A stretch of 64,000 bases of DNA from Aurantimonas sp036549475. Its GTDB lineage: Bacteria; Pseudomonadota; Alphaproteobacteria; Rhizobiales; Rhizobiaceae. This document shows positions 36,598 to 45,553 of this stretch, one piece after another. The translations under genes and the position numbers were made by a program. The first letter of the stretch is position 1. Every line of letters starts with the position of its first letter. Where the stretch lies: contig NZ_JAZHLI010000012.1 in NCBI RefSeq assembly GCF_036549475.1, forward strand, positions 29,932 to 93,931, read 5' to 3'. The notes beneath the pieces were generated by a model. It did no database searches. It was not told where the DNA came from and saw only the letters and a list, made by a program, of their open reading frames with translations.

Positions 36598-37452
36598 ATG
36601 CGAAGCGCGACCCATCTGACCTATGCGAGGCCCTCCGACAGGCTTGTACGCCGTCTCGCCATCCGGTCGATGGAGGAACTCTCCGGCCGCCGCCGTCTGG
36701 CCCGCCTCTATGGCATCTGGCAGCGGCACGTGGCATCGGGCGACGCGCCGGCCTTCGCCATGATGCTCGACCTGATGCGGATCCGGCTGCGCATGCGGGG
36801 CCGGTTGCCGGACCCGGCGTCGCTGCCCGAGCGGCTGGTGATGGTGGCCAACCATCCCTTCGGCATCGGCGACGGCGTCGCGATGCTGGCCCTGGCGGAA
36901 CAGATCGGCCGTCCGTTCCGCATTCTCATCAATGCCGACCTGATGAAGATCCCGGAAATGGCGGTGTTCGGCCTGCCGGTCTCCTTCGAGGATACGCGCG
37001 AGGCGATGGCGGCCAACATGGCGACGCGGGTCGAGGCGATCCGGCTCCTGGCCGAAGGCACGACGATCGTCGTCTTTCCCGCCGGCGGCGTCGCGACTGC
37101 TCCGCGCATCTTCGGCGAAGCGGACGATCTTCCCTGGAAGCAGTTCACGGCGCGGCTGATCAAGTCCGGCGGTGCCGCCGTCCTGCCGATCCATTTCGAC
37201 GGGCAGAACGGACCGCTGTTCCATCTCGTCAGCAAATGGTCGATGACGCTGCGGGTGGGGCTGCTCATCGGCGAGTTCCGCCGGCGCTACGGGGGCACCA
37301 TCGACCTGACCGTCGGTCGGGTGATTCCCTTCGAGGAACTCTCGGCGATCTGTGACCGTCGGATGCTCACCGAGCGCCTGCGACAGGCCGTATTCTCGCT
37401 GTCCCAACCCGACCATGCCGGTGGCAGCATGCTGGAGCCGATCGCGGCCTGA
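36598..37452 (+). CDS. Lysophospholipid acyltransferase family protein (PlsC-like)
   Basis: 284 residues from the ATG at 36598; an in-frame TTG at 36499 would put the thrS terminator inside the gene, so I reject it. The acyltransferase block I is NHPFGIGDG (about 93-101), a variant of HX4D; other blocks are IFPAGGVATA and AAVLPIHFDGQNGPLFHLVS. It probably transfers an acyl group to a lysophospholipid or ornithine lipid precursor at the inner membrane face. No operon partners. Confidence 0.85.
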   Translation: MRSATHLTYARPSDRLVRRLAIRSMEELSGRRRLARLYGIWQRHVASGDAPAFAMMLDLMRIRLRMRGRLPDPASLPERLVMVANHPFGIGDGVAMLALAEQIGRPFRILINADLMKIPEMAVFGLPVSFEDTREAMAANMATRVEAIRLLAEGTTIVVFPAGGVATAPRIFGEADDLPWKQFTARLIKSGGAAVLPIHFDGQNGPLFHLVSKWSMTLRVGLLIGEFRRRYGGTIDLTVGRVIPFEELSAICDRRMLTERLRQAVFSLSQPDHAGGSMLEPIAA

Positions 37453-37498
37453 CATTGCCCGGCGTCGCGGCCCAGCGCTCGCCGCTGCCGGCAGCGGC

Positions 37499-38656
37499 CT
37501 AGTCGCCCGAACCGGCCAGCGGGTCGGCGGTATCCGCCAGATCCGACGTCAGCACTTCCACGTCCGTGTTCTTGCCGGCTTCCACCGCGAAGGCGCGCTG
37601 ATAGACCTTGTCGTTGTTGCGGGCCACGATGACGTAGTCGCCGGACGCCAGCACCATGGACGGAAAGGCGCCGACGCTCTCGCGGACCGGATCGCCGGAA
37701 GCCGTCGTGACCGACCAGGCCGTGTCCGCGATCGCCTCGCCGCCCGCTTCGCGGACCAGCTTCATCGTCAGCAGTGCGGCCCGGTGCTGCAGCGTGGCGT
37801 CCGTCACCTTGCCGGGTTCGACACGGATCTCGGCCCGTACCGAAGCGTTCACCGAGCCGTAGCTGGAGACGACGTGGTAGGTGCCGGCGTTCAGTCGCAG
37901 CACCTTGCTGGGAGGTACGTCGTTGGCGATCAGGGCGCGGTCGCTTTCGTTCTCGGCGTCGCTGTAGACGTCGAAGGACAGGCGGCTCGGATCGATCGTC
38001 TGGCCATCGCCGACCATGGCGTCGAGCCGCAGGCCGCCGGCATTCAGCGTGATCGTCTCCTGGGTCTTCACGCCGGTGAAATCGATCCGCTTGACGACGC
38101 CCGCACGGCCGAAGCCGACATGCAGGATGTAGGAGCCGGCCGGAACCTCGAAATTCGCCTCGCTGCTCTGGGACGATGCGATCAGCGTCGCCCGTCCGTC
38201 GATCGCCGGGATGGCCGAGAACAGCCGCCAGACGAGACCGTTGGGGATCGGATCACCATCCTCGGTCAGCCGCGCCTTCAGCGTCAGCGTGGCGCGCGAG
38301 CGGATGATGTCCTGGCTCGGCATGTTTTGGGGGGCGTAGGCCGGCAGGCCCGGCAGCTCGATCTTCGGCGCTATCGGCGATCCTGGCGGCACGGGCAGGG
38401 CGATCGGGTCGAAGCGCTGCAGCCCGCGGTTCAGCGAGGCACCGACATCGCTGGCATTGGGCAGCAATTCGTTGGCCGAGGGCGAGACATAGGCCCCCGG
38501 CTTGCGGGGCTCGCCGAATAGCCCGCCGCTGTCGCGGTCGAGAAGCGACGGAATCGGGATGTCCTGCGCAAGACCCGGGCCTGCCGCGACCAATACCGCA
38601 CTGATGATCGCCACAAGACGGGCATCGACCGCCACGAACCAGACCCCTGTTTTCAA
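37499..38656 (-). CDS. Exported hypothetical protein with repeated beta-sandwich-like segments
   Basis: 385 residues from the TTG at 38656, which has AGGCGGGG upstream and gives a good signal peptide (VAIISAVLVAAGPGLAQ). There is no ATG near. The mature part begins with a Pro-rich stretch, then three or four similar ~80-residue segments with patterns such as YILHVGFGRAGVV, YHVVSSYGSVNAS and YVIVARNNDKVY. These look like carboxypeptidase-regulatory-like or Ig-like folds. It is probably periplasmic; function unknown. Confidence 0.78.
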   Translation of the reverse strand: MKTGVWFVAVDARLVAIISAVLVAAGPGLAQDIPIPSLLDRDSGGLFGEPRKPGAYVSPSANELLPNASDVGASLNRGLQRFDPIALPVPPGSPIAPKIELPGLPAYAPQNMPSQDIIRSRATLTLKARLTEDGDPIPNGLVWRLFSAIPAIDGRATLIASSQSSEANFEVPAGSYILHVGFGRAGVVKRIDFTGVKTQETITLNAGGLRLDAMVGDGQTIDPSRLSFDVYSDAENESDRALIANDVPPSKVLRLNAGTYHVVSSYGSVNASVRAEIRVEPGKVTDATLQHRAALLTMKLVREAGGEAIADTAWSVTTASGDPVRESVGAFPSMVLASGDYVIVARNNDKVYQRAFAVEAGKNTDVEVLTSDLADTADPLAGSGD

Positions 38657-38818
38657 CTGACCCCGCCTCTCATGACCCCAGATGATGGACGAATTCAAGG
38701 CGGATGGTCCAGGCGATACAGATTCGTCGCCGCCCGCCGCGAGTATCGCCGACAACCGGCGTTTGATCTGGCGCGCGCCAGGGTCTAGCTGAGGGCCGCA
38801 TTACTTGAGGACGCTGCC

Positions 38819-39403
38819 TTGACCGATACGACAACCTTCCTGGCCACCCGCCGCTCGATCCCGATTCCGCTGCTTGCCGCACCGGCCCCTGAGGGCGCCG
38901 AGCTCGACGACATCCTGCGGATCGCGGCACGGGTTCCCGACCACGGCAAGCTCGCGCCCTGGCGCTTCATTCTCTATCGCGGCGAAGCCGCGGTCGATCT
39001 GGGCGCGGCGCTGGCCGATCTGGCCCAGAACCGCGAAGGCGCCCCGCTGAGCGAAGCGCGCCAGCGTGCCGAATCGACGCGCCTCAGCCGCAGCCCGCTG
39101 GTCATCGGTGTCGTCTCCACAGCCCGCGAGCATGTGAAGATCCCGATCTGGGAACAGGTTCTGTCGGCCGGTGCCGCCGCCATGAACCTCGTGACGGCCG
39201 TCCACGCGCGCGGCTACGGCGCCAACTGGGTGACCGAGTGGGTGGCGTATGACGACGATGCCAAGGCGATCCTCGGCATCGCGGCGGACGAGAAGGTGGT
39301 GGGGTTCGTCCATGTCGGCACGCCGCAGGAGCCGCCGACGGAGCGTCCGCGGCCCGATCTCGGCGACATCGTCACCGAGGCGCGGGCGAGGGACGCAGGC
39401 TGA
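38819..39403 (+). CDS. Nitroreductase family protein (YdjA-like)
   Basis: 194 residues, TTG start. The FMN-binding N-terminal motif is ATRRSIPIPLL, then RVPDHGKLAPWRFILYRG, AAAMNLVTAVHARGYGANW and VGFVHVGTPQEPPTERPRPDL, all characteristic of the short YdjA/Nfs-type branch. It reduces unknown quinones or nitro compounds with NAD(P)H. Its stop overlaps the start of a flavin reductase gene, so they are co-translated and may share flavin supply. Confidence 0.9.
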   Translation: MTDTTTFLATRRSIPIPLLAAPAPEGAELDDILRIAARVPDHGKLAPWRFILYRGEAAVDLGAALADLAQNREGAPLSEARQRAESTRLSRSPLVIGVVSTAREHVKIPIWEQVLSAGAAAMNLVTAVHARGYGANWVTEWVAYDDDAKAILGIAADEKVVGFVHVGTPQEPPTERPRPDLGDIVTEARARDAG

Positions 39404-40026
39404 TGCTGTTCTACGAGCCCGAGCGCGGCGATCACGGCCTGCCGCACGATCCCTTCAAGGCGATCGTTTCGCCGCGGCCGATCGGCTGGATCTCGACACG
39501 TGCCGGGGACGGCACGGCCAATCTGGCGCCCTACAGCTTCTTCAACGCGGTGAGCGACCATCCCAAGCTGGTGATGTTCGCCTCCGCCGGGTTCAAGGAT
39601 TCGGCCGACATCGCCATCGAGACCGGCGAGTTCGTCGCCAATTTCGTGACCGGCGATCTCGCCCAGGCGCTCAACCGGACCTCGGCGCCCGCACCGCGTG
39701 GCCGCAGCGAATTCGAGCTGGCCGGCTTGACCGAGGCGCCATGCCGTCTCGTGGCGGCGCCGCGTGTTGCCGAGAGCCCGGCGGCGCTCGAATGCAGGGT
39801 GACGCAATCCTTTCAGCCGACCGACATCGACGGTAAGCCGTCGGACTGGGTCATGGTCATCGGGCAGGTCGTCGGCATCTATATCGACGAGGCGATCCTG
39901 CGCGACGGGATGCTCGACATGGCTCTCGCGCGGCCATTGTCCCGCCTTGGCTATCTCGACTACGCGGTGACGGGCGAGGTCTTCCAGATGCGCCGGCCGA
40001 GCCGCGAGGATGCCGGCGACGCCTGA
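39403..40026 (+). CDS. Flavin reductase family protein (FMN-binding split barrel)
   Basis: 207 residues starting at the TGATG overlap with the nitroreductase. PHDPFKAIVSPRPIGWIST, NLAPYSFFNAVSDHPKLVMF and a long GEFVANFVTGDLAQALN segment are the conserved blocks of the FMN-split-barrel flavin reductases. It may supply reduced flavin to a partner oxygenase or act on its own substrate. Translational coupling to the nitroreductase is likely. Confidence 0.9.
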   Translation: MLFYEPERGDHGLPHDPFKAIVSPRPIGWISTRAGDGTANLAPYSFFNAVSDHPKLVMFASAGFKDSADIAIETGEFVANFVTGDLAQALNRTSAPAPRGRSEFELAGLTEAPCRLVAAPRVAESPAALECRVTQSFQPTDIDGKPSDWVMVIGQVVGIYIDEAILRDGMLDMALARPLSRLGYLDYAVTGEVFQMRRPSREDAGDA

Positions 40027-40186
40027 CCGGACCTCTTGCATCGGTCACCGCGCGGCGCGCATCGCTGTGCGCCCGATCCGCCGGCATGGTTGACGCTTCG
40101 TCGAGCGACATGGTGAACGAAACCTAAACCTTTGCTGGGCACTATCGTCTGCAACAGTCGGTAGCGGAGCAGAGGTCGCGTTTCCC

Positions 40187-41326
40187 ATGATCGTCCAGCG
40201 GTTCGTCAAATGGTGCGAGACGGCGACGAGCTCGCAGCGCGCTGAAGGTGCGGCGATCCTTTCCCGCGCGCTCGTCGACGGGCGGATCACCGAAGAGGAA
40301 CGGCCGGGTGCGGACGCTGCGCTGATCCTGCTGCTGGACGATCCGTCGCCCAAGGTCCGCCATGCAATGGCGATGGAACTGGCCGATGGGCGCGGTGCAC
40401 CGCGGGCCGTGCTGCGGGCGCTCTGCGAAGACAATGACAGCATTGCCTGCATCGTCGCCGGCCGCTCGCCGGCACTGTCCGACGACGATCTCATCGACCT
40501 CGTGGCGACGGGCTCTAACGCCCTGCGCGGCGCCATCGCCGGTCGTCGTCTGGTCTCGACCCGCGTCGCGGCAGCCCTGGCGGAACTCGCCGACGCCGCC
40601 AATTGCGTCGTGCTCCTCGCCAATCCGGGCGCCGGCATCGCCGGCATCAGCTACCGCCGCCTGGCCGAGCGCCATGGCGACATCGCAGCCGTCCGGGGTG
40701 CACTGATGGCGCGCAGCGATCTGCCGTCGACCGTCCGCCAGACCCTCATCCTGCGTACGGGGCAGGCGCTGGCCGAGCTGCCGATGCTGCGCAATCTCAT
40801 CGGCGGCGAACGCGCCGACCGCCTGGCCTTCGAAGCATGCGAGAGGGCGACGGCGCTCCTGGCGGACAATATCTGCGAGGGCGAGGTGGCGGCCCTCGTC
40901 GAGCATCTGCGCGCCAGCGGCCAGTTGAACGTGGCGTTCCTGCTGCGCACCGTCTGTGGCGGCAACATCGATCTCTTCGCCGCCGCACTCGTACGACTCT
41001 CGGCCATGTCGGACCGCCGGGTGCGCACCATCCTGGCCGACGGTCGGCAGAGTGCGTTCCGTACGCTCATGGCGGCCGCCGGGCTGCCTGCGGCCTCGGC
41101 GCCGCTGTTCCGCTGCGCCGTCGCCGTCTGGCGGGACCTGGCCGTAGGGCGCCTGTCCGTCGCCGTGGAGGATGTCCCGCAAGTGATCATGCAGCGCGTC
41201 GCCGGCTCCTTTGCCGACTTGCGCGGCGAAACCGGCTTCGACGAGATCATGCGCTTCCTGCATCGCCTTGCCGGCGAAACCAGCCGCGATGCGGCCCGCC
41301 AACGCGCCCGCCAGCTCGCCGCATAG
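40187..41326 (+). CDS. DUF2336 domain protein
   Basis: 379 residues, helical repeat character throughout: DGRITEEERPGADAALILLLDDPSPKVRHAMAMELAD reads like HEAT-type repeats, typical of the N-terminal DUF2336 region. The family is common in alphaproteobacteria and lacks a tested function. The upstream 160 bp have no gene. An ATG at 40187 is used; there is no close Shine-Dalgarno sequence. Confidence 0.85.
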   Translation: MIVQRFVKWCETATSSQRAEGAAILSRALVDGRITEEERPGADAALILLLDDPSPKVRHAMAMELADGRGAPRAVLRALCEDNDSIACIVAGRSPALSDDDLIDLVATGSNALRGAIAGRRLVSTRVAAALAELADAANCVVLLANPGAGIAGISYRRLAERHGDIAAVRGALMARSDLPSTVRQTLILRTGQALAELPMLRNLIGGERADRLAFEACERATALLADNICEGEVAALVEHLRASGQLNVAFLLRTVCGGNIDLFAAALVRLSAMSDRRVRTILADGRQSAFRTLMAAAGLPAASAPLFRCAVAVWRDLAVGRLSVAVEDVPQVIMQRVAGSFADLRGETGFDEIMRFLHRLAGETSRDAARQRARQLAA

Positions 41327-41403
41327 CGCGCCGTGCGACCAACAGGACGCAGAGGTACGCTCAGGCGTATGGAATCGGTTCCGCCAGACCGCAGGGCCAG
41401 GAG

Positions 41404-42293
41404 TCAGTAGCGGAACTGTTCAGCCAGGATCCGCTCGTCCCAGGAATGGTCCGAATCGAACAGGATCAGCCCGGTGTCGTTCATCGATTCGCGGATGGTG
41501 ATGCGCCGGACCGACTTCACCTCGGTCGCGTCCGCCACCGCGTTGACCGGCCGCTTCTCGGGCTCCAGCACCGTGATCTCCACCGTCTGGTGGTTGGGCA
41601 GGAGCGCGCCGCGCCAGCGGCGCGGGCGGAAGGGGCTGACCGGGGTGAGGGCGAGCAGCGGCGCGTCGACCGGGATGATCGGCCCTTGCGCCGAGAGATT
41701 GTAGGCGGTGGAGCCGATCGGCGTCGCCACCATCACACCGTCGCAGACCAGCTCNCCGGGGTGAGGGCGAGCAGCGGCGCGTCGACCGGGATGATCGGCC
41801 CTTGCGCCGAGAGATTGTAGGCGGTGGAGCCGATCGGCGTCGCCACCATCACACCGTCGCAGACCAGCTCTTCCAGCCGCACCTGGCCGTCGATGGAGAT
41901 CTGCAGCTTGGCGGCCTGGTAGGACTGCCGGAACAGCGCGACCTCGTTGATCGCCAGCGCCGAATGCGTGACGCCCGCCGCGTCTTCCGCAGTCATCGTC
42001 AGCGGATGGATGGTGTTCTCCGCCGCCTCGGCCAGCCGTTCTCGCAGTCCGGTTTCCCGGTAGTGGTTCATCAGGAAGCCGATCGTGCCCTTGTTCATGC
42101 CGTAGATCGGGATGCCGCTGTTCATGAAGCGGTGCAGGGTCTGCAGCATGAAGCCGTCGCCGCCGAGCGCGACGATGATCTCGGCGGTCTCCGGCCGGTC
42201 GTTGCCGTAGAGCGCCGACAGGCGCTGTGCGGCTTCCTGCGCGGAGGCGGTCTCGCTGGCCAGAAAGCTGAGGGACTGGGGAATGCGTCGCAT
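41404..42293 (-). CDS. nadK: NAD kinase, reading frame broken by an assembly join
   Basis: Two minus-strand pieces, 42293 down to ~41755 and ~41736 down to 41404, belong to one gene. Removing one 115-bp copy plus the N restores a continuous protein of 257 residues. Motifs are the catalytic GGDGFMLQTLH near residue 45, NKGTIGFLMN, the substrate motif INEVAL and MVATPIGSTAYNLSAQGPI. It phosphorylates NAD to NADP. The extra 116 bp is not a multiple of three, which explains the apparent frameshift. The ATG at 42293 is used. A real gene is far more likely than a pseudogene. Confidence 0.9.
41640..41870. repeat. 115-bp exact direct duplication flanking a single N (assembly artefact)
   Basis: Bases 41640-41754 and 41756-41870 are identical, separated by one undetermined base (41755). 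An end-to-end overlap of two contigs, left unmerged, gives exactly this pattern. It sits inside nadK and shifts the frame. Confidence 0.92.
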
Positions 42294-42450
42294 CGATGGG
42301 TGGGCACTTCTGAGACGGAGGCGGGCAGGGCGCGAAGACGGCCCCTTCAGGACGTAACCCGTCCCGCGCCGCAGGCCAAGCGTGGCCCGATGCGCGCTGC
42401 CGTGAAAATCCCGCTGCAAAGCGCTGAGCGATATGCTATGGCGCAGCCGC

Positions 42451-42525
42451 GCCGGATTAGCTCAGCGGTAGAGCAGCGGTTTTGTAAACCGAAGGTCGGG
42501 GGTTCAATCCCCTCATCCGGCACCA
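42451..42525 (+). tRNA. tRNA-Thr (anticodon UGU), integration target
   Basis: 75 nt including encoded CCA. The acceptor GCCGGAT pairs with ATCCGGC; the D-arm GCTC...GAGC and T-arm GGGGG/CCCTC are normal. The anticodon loop TTTGTAA contains TGT. The gene is intact at this end of the element because its 3' part (from 42481) is supplied by the integrated DNA; the displaced original 3' part is at 62366-62410. Confidence 0.96.
42481..42525 (+). repeat. attL core
   Basis: 45 bp from the anticodon loop (TTTGTAAACC) to the encoded CCA, identical to 62366-62410. The flanking bases differ (T versus A before, A versus C after), so the identity is exactly 45 bp. It maintains the tRNA. Confidence 0.93.
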
Positions 42526-42561
42526 ATAATTTCATATACTTAGCGGCATGCTCGCCCAATT

Positions 42562-42653
42562 CCATGTCGCGTTCATGTTGCAGCCAGTTCCCTTGATTTG
42601 CAGGGGTTTACCGTTACCCTCGGCAACTCCACGCGACATGGGATGCGACATGG
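42562..42653. promoter_or_regulatory. Left arm-type sites: one inverted and two direct GCGACATGG copies
   Basis: CCATGTCGCGT at 42562-42572 is the reverse complement of ACGCGACATGG. Direct copies of GCGACATGG are at 42633-42641 and 42645-42653. The same pair in the same orientation is at the right end (62308, 62319). Arm-type integrase binding sites show this layout. Confidence 0.65.
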
Positions 42654-42732
42654 CGAGGACGCGGACATCTGAATATCCTGCAGAAGTGTCAGGGTCATAG
42701 TTTCAAGAGCTTGATACGCTAGAGTGCCGATC

Positions 42733-43377
42733 ATGAGCGAAACGACAGACAACGTCATTGGGGTCTTCACGATCGATCAGGCTGCCCGCCTGACCGGCGT
42801 GAGCAGGCGTCAACTCGCCTCTTGGGAGCGCGATGGTTTCTTCTCGCCAAGCATCGTCTATGGCGAGAAGGGAGCGCATACGCGCCTCTATTCGTTCCGC
42901 GACCTTCTTTCGCTGAAAGTGCTCAACCAACTTCGCAATGACACGCGCATTCCGATGGACCATCTTCGGGAGGTCAAATCGGATCTAAGCCATCTCGGCG
43001 ACGATATGTGGGTGCGGAGCACACTCTACCTTCTCGGCAGGCGCGTTGTCATTCAACGCGACGACGACACGCGCCATGAGGCCGGATCAGGCCAAGAGGT
43101 TCTGCAAATTCCACTGAAGGTCATCGTCGGCGGAATGCGCGAGCGGATTCGTGAGATGAACGAAAGAAGTGATGACGAGATCGGGAGGATCGATCGAACT
43201 CGAGGGATAGTAGGCAATCGGCCCGTCATAGCTGGTACCCGAATTCCAGTATCAACCATCAAGGAATTCGACGCGGCTGGTTATACCGTCCCACAAATCC
43301 TTGCCGAGTATCCGATCCTCGACAGAAGAGACGTTGAGGCCGCCATCGCATTCGAGGACAAGCGCTGCGCCGCATGA
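42733..43377 (+). CDS. HTH (MerR-like) regulator with C-terminal DUF433, antitoxin-like
   Basis: 214 residues from the ATG at 42733. Residues ~12-80 form a MerR-type winged helix (TIDQAARLTGVSRRQLASWERDGFF). The C-terminal ~60 residues, NRPVIAGTRIPVSTIKEFDAAGYTVPQILAEYP, are DUF433, the VapB-like antitoxin domain that pairs with DUF5615. Usual DUF433 antitoxins are ~75 residues; this one carries its own DNA-binding domain and a middle segment. The toxin gene follows with a 4-nt overlap. The base composition is lower in GC than the chromosome. Confidence 0.85.
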   Translation: MSETTDNVIGVFTIDQAARLTGVSRRQLASWERDGFFSPSIVYGEKGAHTRLYSFRDLLSLKVLNQLRNDTRIPMDHLREVKSDLSHLGDDMWVRSTLYLLGRRVVIQRDDDTRHEAGSGQEVLQIPLKVIVGGMRERIREMNERSDDEIGRIDRTRGIVGNRPVIAGTRIPVSTIKEFDAAGYTVPQILAEYPILDRRDVEAAIAFEDKRCAA

Positions 43378-43757
43378 GATTTTTGCTGGATGAAGGAGTT
43401 CCAGTGTCAGTGGGCAACGTCCTCGCGCAAGCGGGACATGACGTTGTATTCTTCAATAGCAGCGGTTTGACCAAAAGTACGCCGGATCCCGTTGTCTGCG
43501 CAGCAGCGGAAGCCAGTGACGCCGTGCTCGTGGCTGCTGACAAAGATATGAAGACGCTGGCACGCGGGCACGGGATCACCAAAGCTCGGTTCAAGACATT
43601 GGGCCTGATCAGGTTTGAATGCCCCAAGCCGATGGCATCCACACGGACAGCAGATGCCGTCTCCTTGATCGAGCACGAGTGGGACAAGGTGAAAGAGGGG
43701 CGCTGTGATCGGCTATACATCGTGCTCGGTGAGGGCATGATACGCACCCATCGGTGA
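43374..43757 (+). CDS. DUF5615 PIN-like protein, toxin-like
   Basis: 127 residues. FLLDEGVPVSVGNVLAQAGHDVVF supplies the first acidic motif, and DAVLVAADKDMKTLARGHG the second Asp-x-Asp-like set of the PIN-like nuclease fold. DUF5615 proteins are the RNase-type partners of DUF433 antitoxins. The overlap ATGA implies coupled translation, giving the antitoxin first. It is longer than typical (~115). Confidence 0.85.
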   Translation: MRFLLDEGVPVSVGNVLAQAGHDVVFFNSSGLTKSTPDPVVCAAAEASDAVLVAADKDMKTLARGHGITKARFKTLGLIRFECPKPMASTRTADAVSLIEHEWDKVKEGRCDRLYIVLGEGMIRTHR

Positions 43758-43890
43758 CTTCGGATCTTCAGCCATCCGCAGTCGATTGGCGTCGGCGGTC
43801 TCGGCCGTCGTTGCCGGGCGCTTGCATCCCGCACGCGCGCCTGCTTCCTGTAGATTTCCTGCGGCTGGCTCAGTGGTATTTGGGGGCACG

Positions 43891-44502
43891 ATGGAGTTGA
43901 ACGTGGACTGGCAGGTGGTCGGAGCTCTGGCGTCGGCTGTGGCCGCCGGATGTGCAGCTTTCGCCGCATGGGTTGGTCCCGTGCGGGCCGCACAAGTTGC
44001 CGAAACCCTTCGCCAGAAGCACTACGACGAATCCGAAGAGCGGCGGGTCAAGCTGCACGTGTTTGCGAGCCTTCTTCAGGATAGGCGCAATTGGCTTTCG
44101 TCCCTTGAAGGCGTTCGCGCTCTGAACACTGTCGACCTCGCGTTCCGAAAATCCCCAGAGGTGAGGGAAGCGTGGGCGCGATATCAGCAGACGCTTTTGA
44201 ATGGCGGTGCCCTATTCCCCGATCACGAAAAGGAGCACCGGGAAGATTCGCTTTTGGCTGAGATGGCTCGAGACCTGGGTGTTGGCACTGAGATTCGTGG
44301 GTCGGACCTCGGCCGTTATCCAAACCCTGGATGGCGAAGTAAGCTCAGCTTGGCTCAAATGCTCCAAGCTGAGGCAATAATCGTTGATGCTGGGAATAGG
44401 CAGAGGACTGCCGCCCCGGTGCACGACGGTGAGACTGCCGAGACAACGCCGGAGGAAGATGCGCCGGCTGCTGAGCCGGGGATCACGACGCCGTCCCGGT
44501 AG
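43891..44502 (+). CDS. Membrane-anchored hypothetical protein (DUF6680-like)
   Basis: 203 residues from the ATG at 43891, with GGGGG upstream. One N-terminal membrane segment (about 8-30) is followed by a helical cytosolic part (HVFASLLQDRRNWLSSLEGVRALNTVDLAF), resembling DUF6680. The C-terminal 30 residues are Glu/Ala/Thr-rich. Found in mobile DNA; function unknown. Confidence 0.7.
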   Translation: MELNVDWQVVGALASAVAAGCAAFAAWVGPVRAAQVAETLRQKHYDESEERRVKLHVFASLLQDRRNWLSSLEGVRALNTVDLAFRKSPEVREAWARYQQTLLNGGALFPDHEKEHREDSLLAEMARDLGVGTEIRGSDLGRYPNPGWRSKLSLAQMLQAEAIIVDAGNRQRTAAPVHDGETAETTPEEDAPAAEPGITTPSR

Positions 44503-44520
44503 CCGCACCAGGGGTGTCGG

Positions 44521-44964
44521 TCATGCTGCTTCGCGGGTCGCCATAGCAGCCTCCAGGCGCGCATACAGCAGCCCGCGCAGGGTATGCCGCACCGGCCACG
44601 GCCGAAGCGCTACAGCGCTCTCCCTGAGGCTCCTGAGCGGGATTGCGTCGAAGGCGTCGAGCAGAGCCCCGCCGGCATCCCGCCAGTCCTTGCGCGCCGC
44701 CAGGATGTCGCTGATGGCGAGGATGGTCTCGCTCCACATCTCATCGCGGTTCGCCCGGGTCTCCCGGATGCACCGGACGACGGTGACGAGGTGTCCCTCG
44801 CCATGCTCGGCGACGATCGCCTTGAAGGCCCCGCGGGCGTGGGTCTCGTTCGGCCCCCGGCGGCGCCAGGTCGGAATGATCCGGATGCCGAGCTGATCGG
44901 CGAGGACGTCGAGGCGACCCTTCGGCCGACATGTCTTCGGCGTAGCGTCGATAACCAAACTCAT
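44521..44964 (-). CDS. Hypothetical prophage protein
   Basis: 147 residues. Soluble and helical. The central block GAFKAIVAEHGEGHLVTVVRCIRETRANRDEMWSETI resembles a family I have seen in rhizobial prophages, but I cannot name it. Convergent with the preceding gene, 18 bp apart. It is not in the overlap chain of the structural genes. Confidence 0.65.
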   Translation of the reverse strand: MSLVIDATPKTCRPKGRLDVLADQLGIRIIPTWRRRGPNETHARGAFKAIVAEHGEGHLVTVVRCIRETRANRDEMWSETILAISDILAARKDWRDAGGALLDAFDAIPLRSLRESAVALRPWPVRHTLRGLLYARLEAAMATREAA

Positions 44965-45034
44965 CGTCGGATATCCTCATCGACTAGAAATTCTTATCGA
45001 CGTTGTAGAACTGCGCCGGGGGTCGGCAACTCAC

Positions 45035-45514
45035 CTATCCGCAGCGTTCTTCCATCGCCGAATTGAGAGCATGCCACCAGAGACCGATTGCACGGTTCTC
45101 TGCCTCCGGGAGAACGATCCCGGCATCCTTGTAATTCTGGTTGTCGTTGGTGCGGACGAAGTCGAAGAGCTCGCCCTCGGTGTCCTCGATCTTGTATGCG
45201 TCGCTGAAACCGGAGGCGTTGCCGTTCAGGGCTGCGAAACTCCCGGACGCGCCGACCACATTCATCGAAGGCTCCGCGCATGCGATGACCACGGCGTCGC
45301 CGACGAACGGCCAGGGCTCATCCGTGAGCATGTCGCCCCGGTCGATGCGTTCAACTGCGATGACCGGAAGATCCAAGTACTGGGCACTTGAGGAGACGAA
45401 GCGGGCGGGGTCCGATTGATCATCCTGAGCGACGGCAGGTCCGACCACCCCCGGCGCCATGACGATGACGGCCACTGCGAAGATGATTTCCCTCGTGGAT
45501 CTGAATGCAGTCAT
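45035..45514 (-). CDS. Exported hypothetical protein (possibly DUF2511/YebY-like)
   Basis: 159 residues from the ATG at 45514. A signal peptide (IIFAVAVIVMAPGVVGPAVAQ) leads to a mature part with DEPWPFVGDAVVIACAEPSMNVV and a final ALNSAMEERCG. The two cysteines and WPF...C pattern recall the YebY-type domain. Weak assignment. It could be phage cargo. Confidence 0.6.
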   Translation of the reverse strand: MTAFRSTREIIFAVAVIVMAPGVVGPAVAQDDQSDPARFVSSSAQYLDLPVIAVERIDRGDMLTDEPWPFVGDAVVIACAEPSMNVVGASGSFAALNGNASGFSDAYKIEDTEGELFDFVRTNDNQNYKDAGIVLPEAENRAIGLWWHALNSAMEERCG

Positions 45515-45553
45515 TGCGTGCTGTCCTCTCACTGCTGGTGATCGAGTCCTTGA

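Noticed and set aside
40603..41820. Long + strand frame running through the N at 41755
   Set aside because: It crosses the assembly join and is mostly wrong-frame DUF2336 and antisense nadK.
41640..41870. Real tandem duplication inactivating nadK
   Set aside because: The single N between identical copies and an essential gene both favour an unmerged contig overlap.
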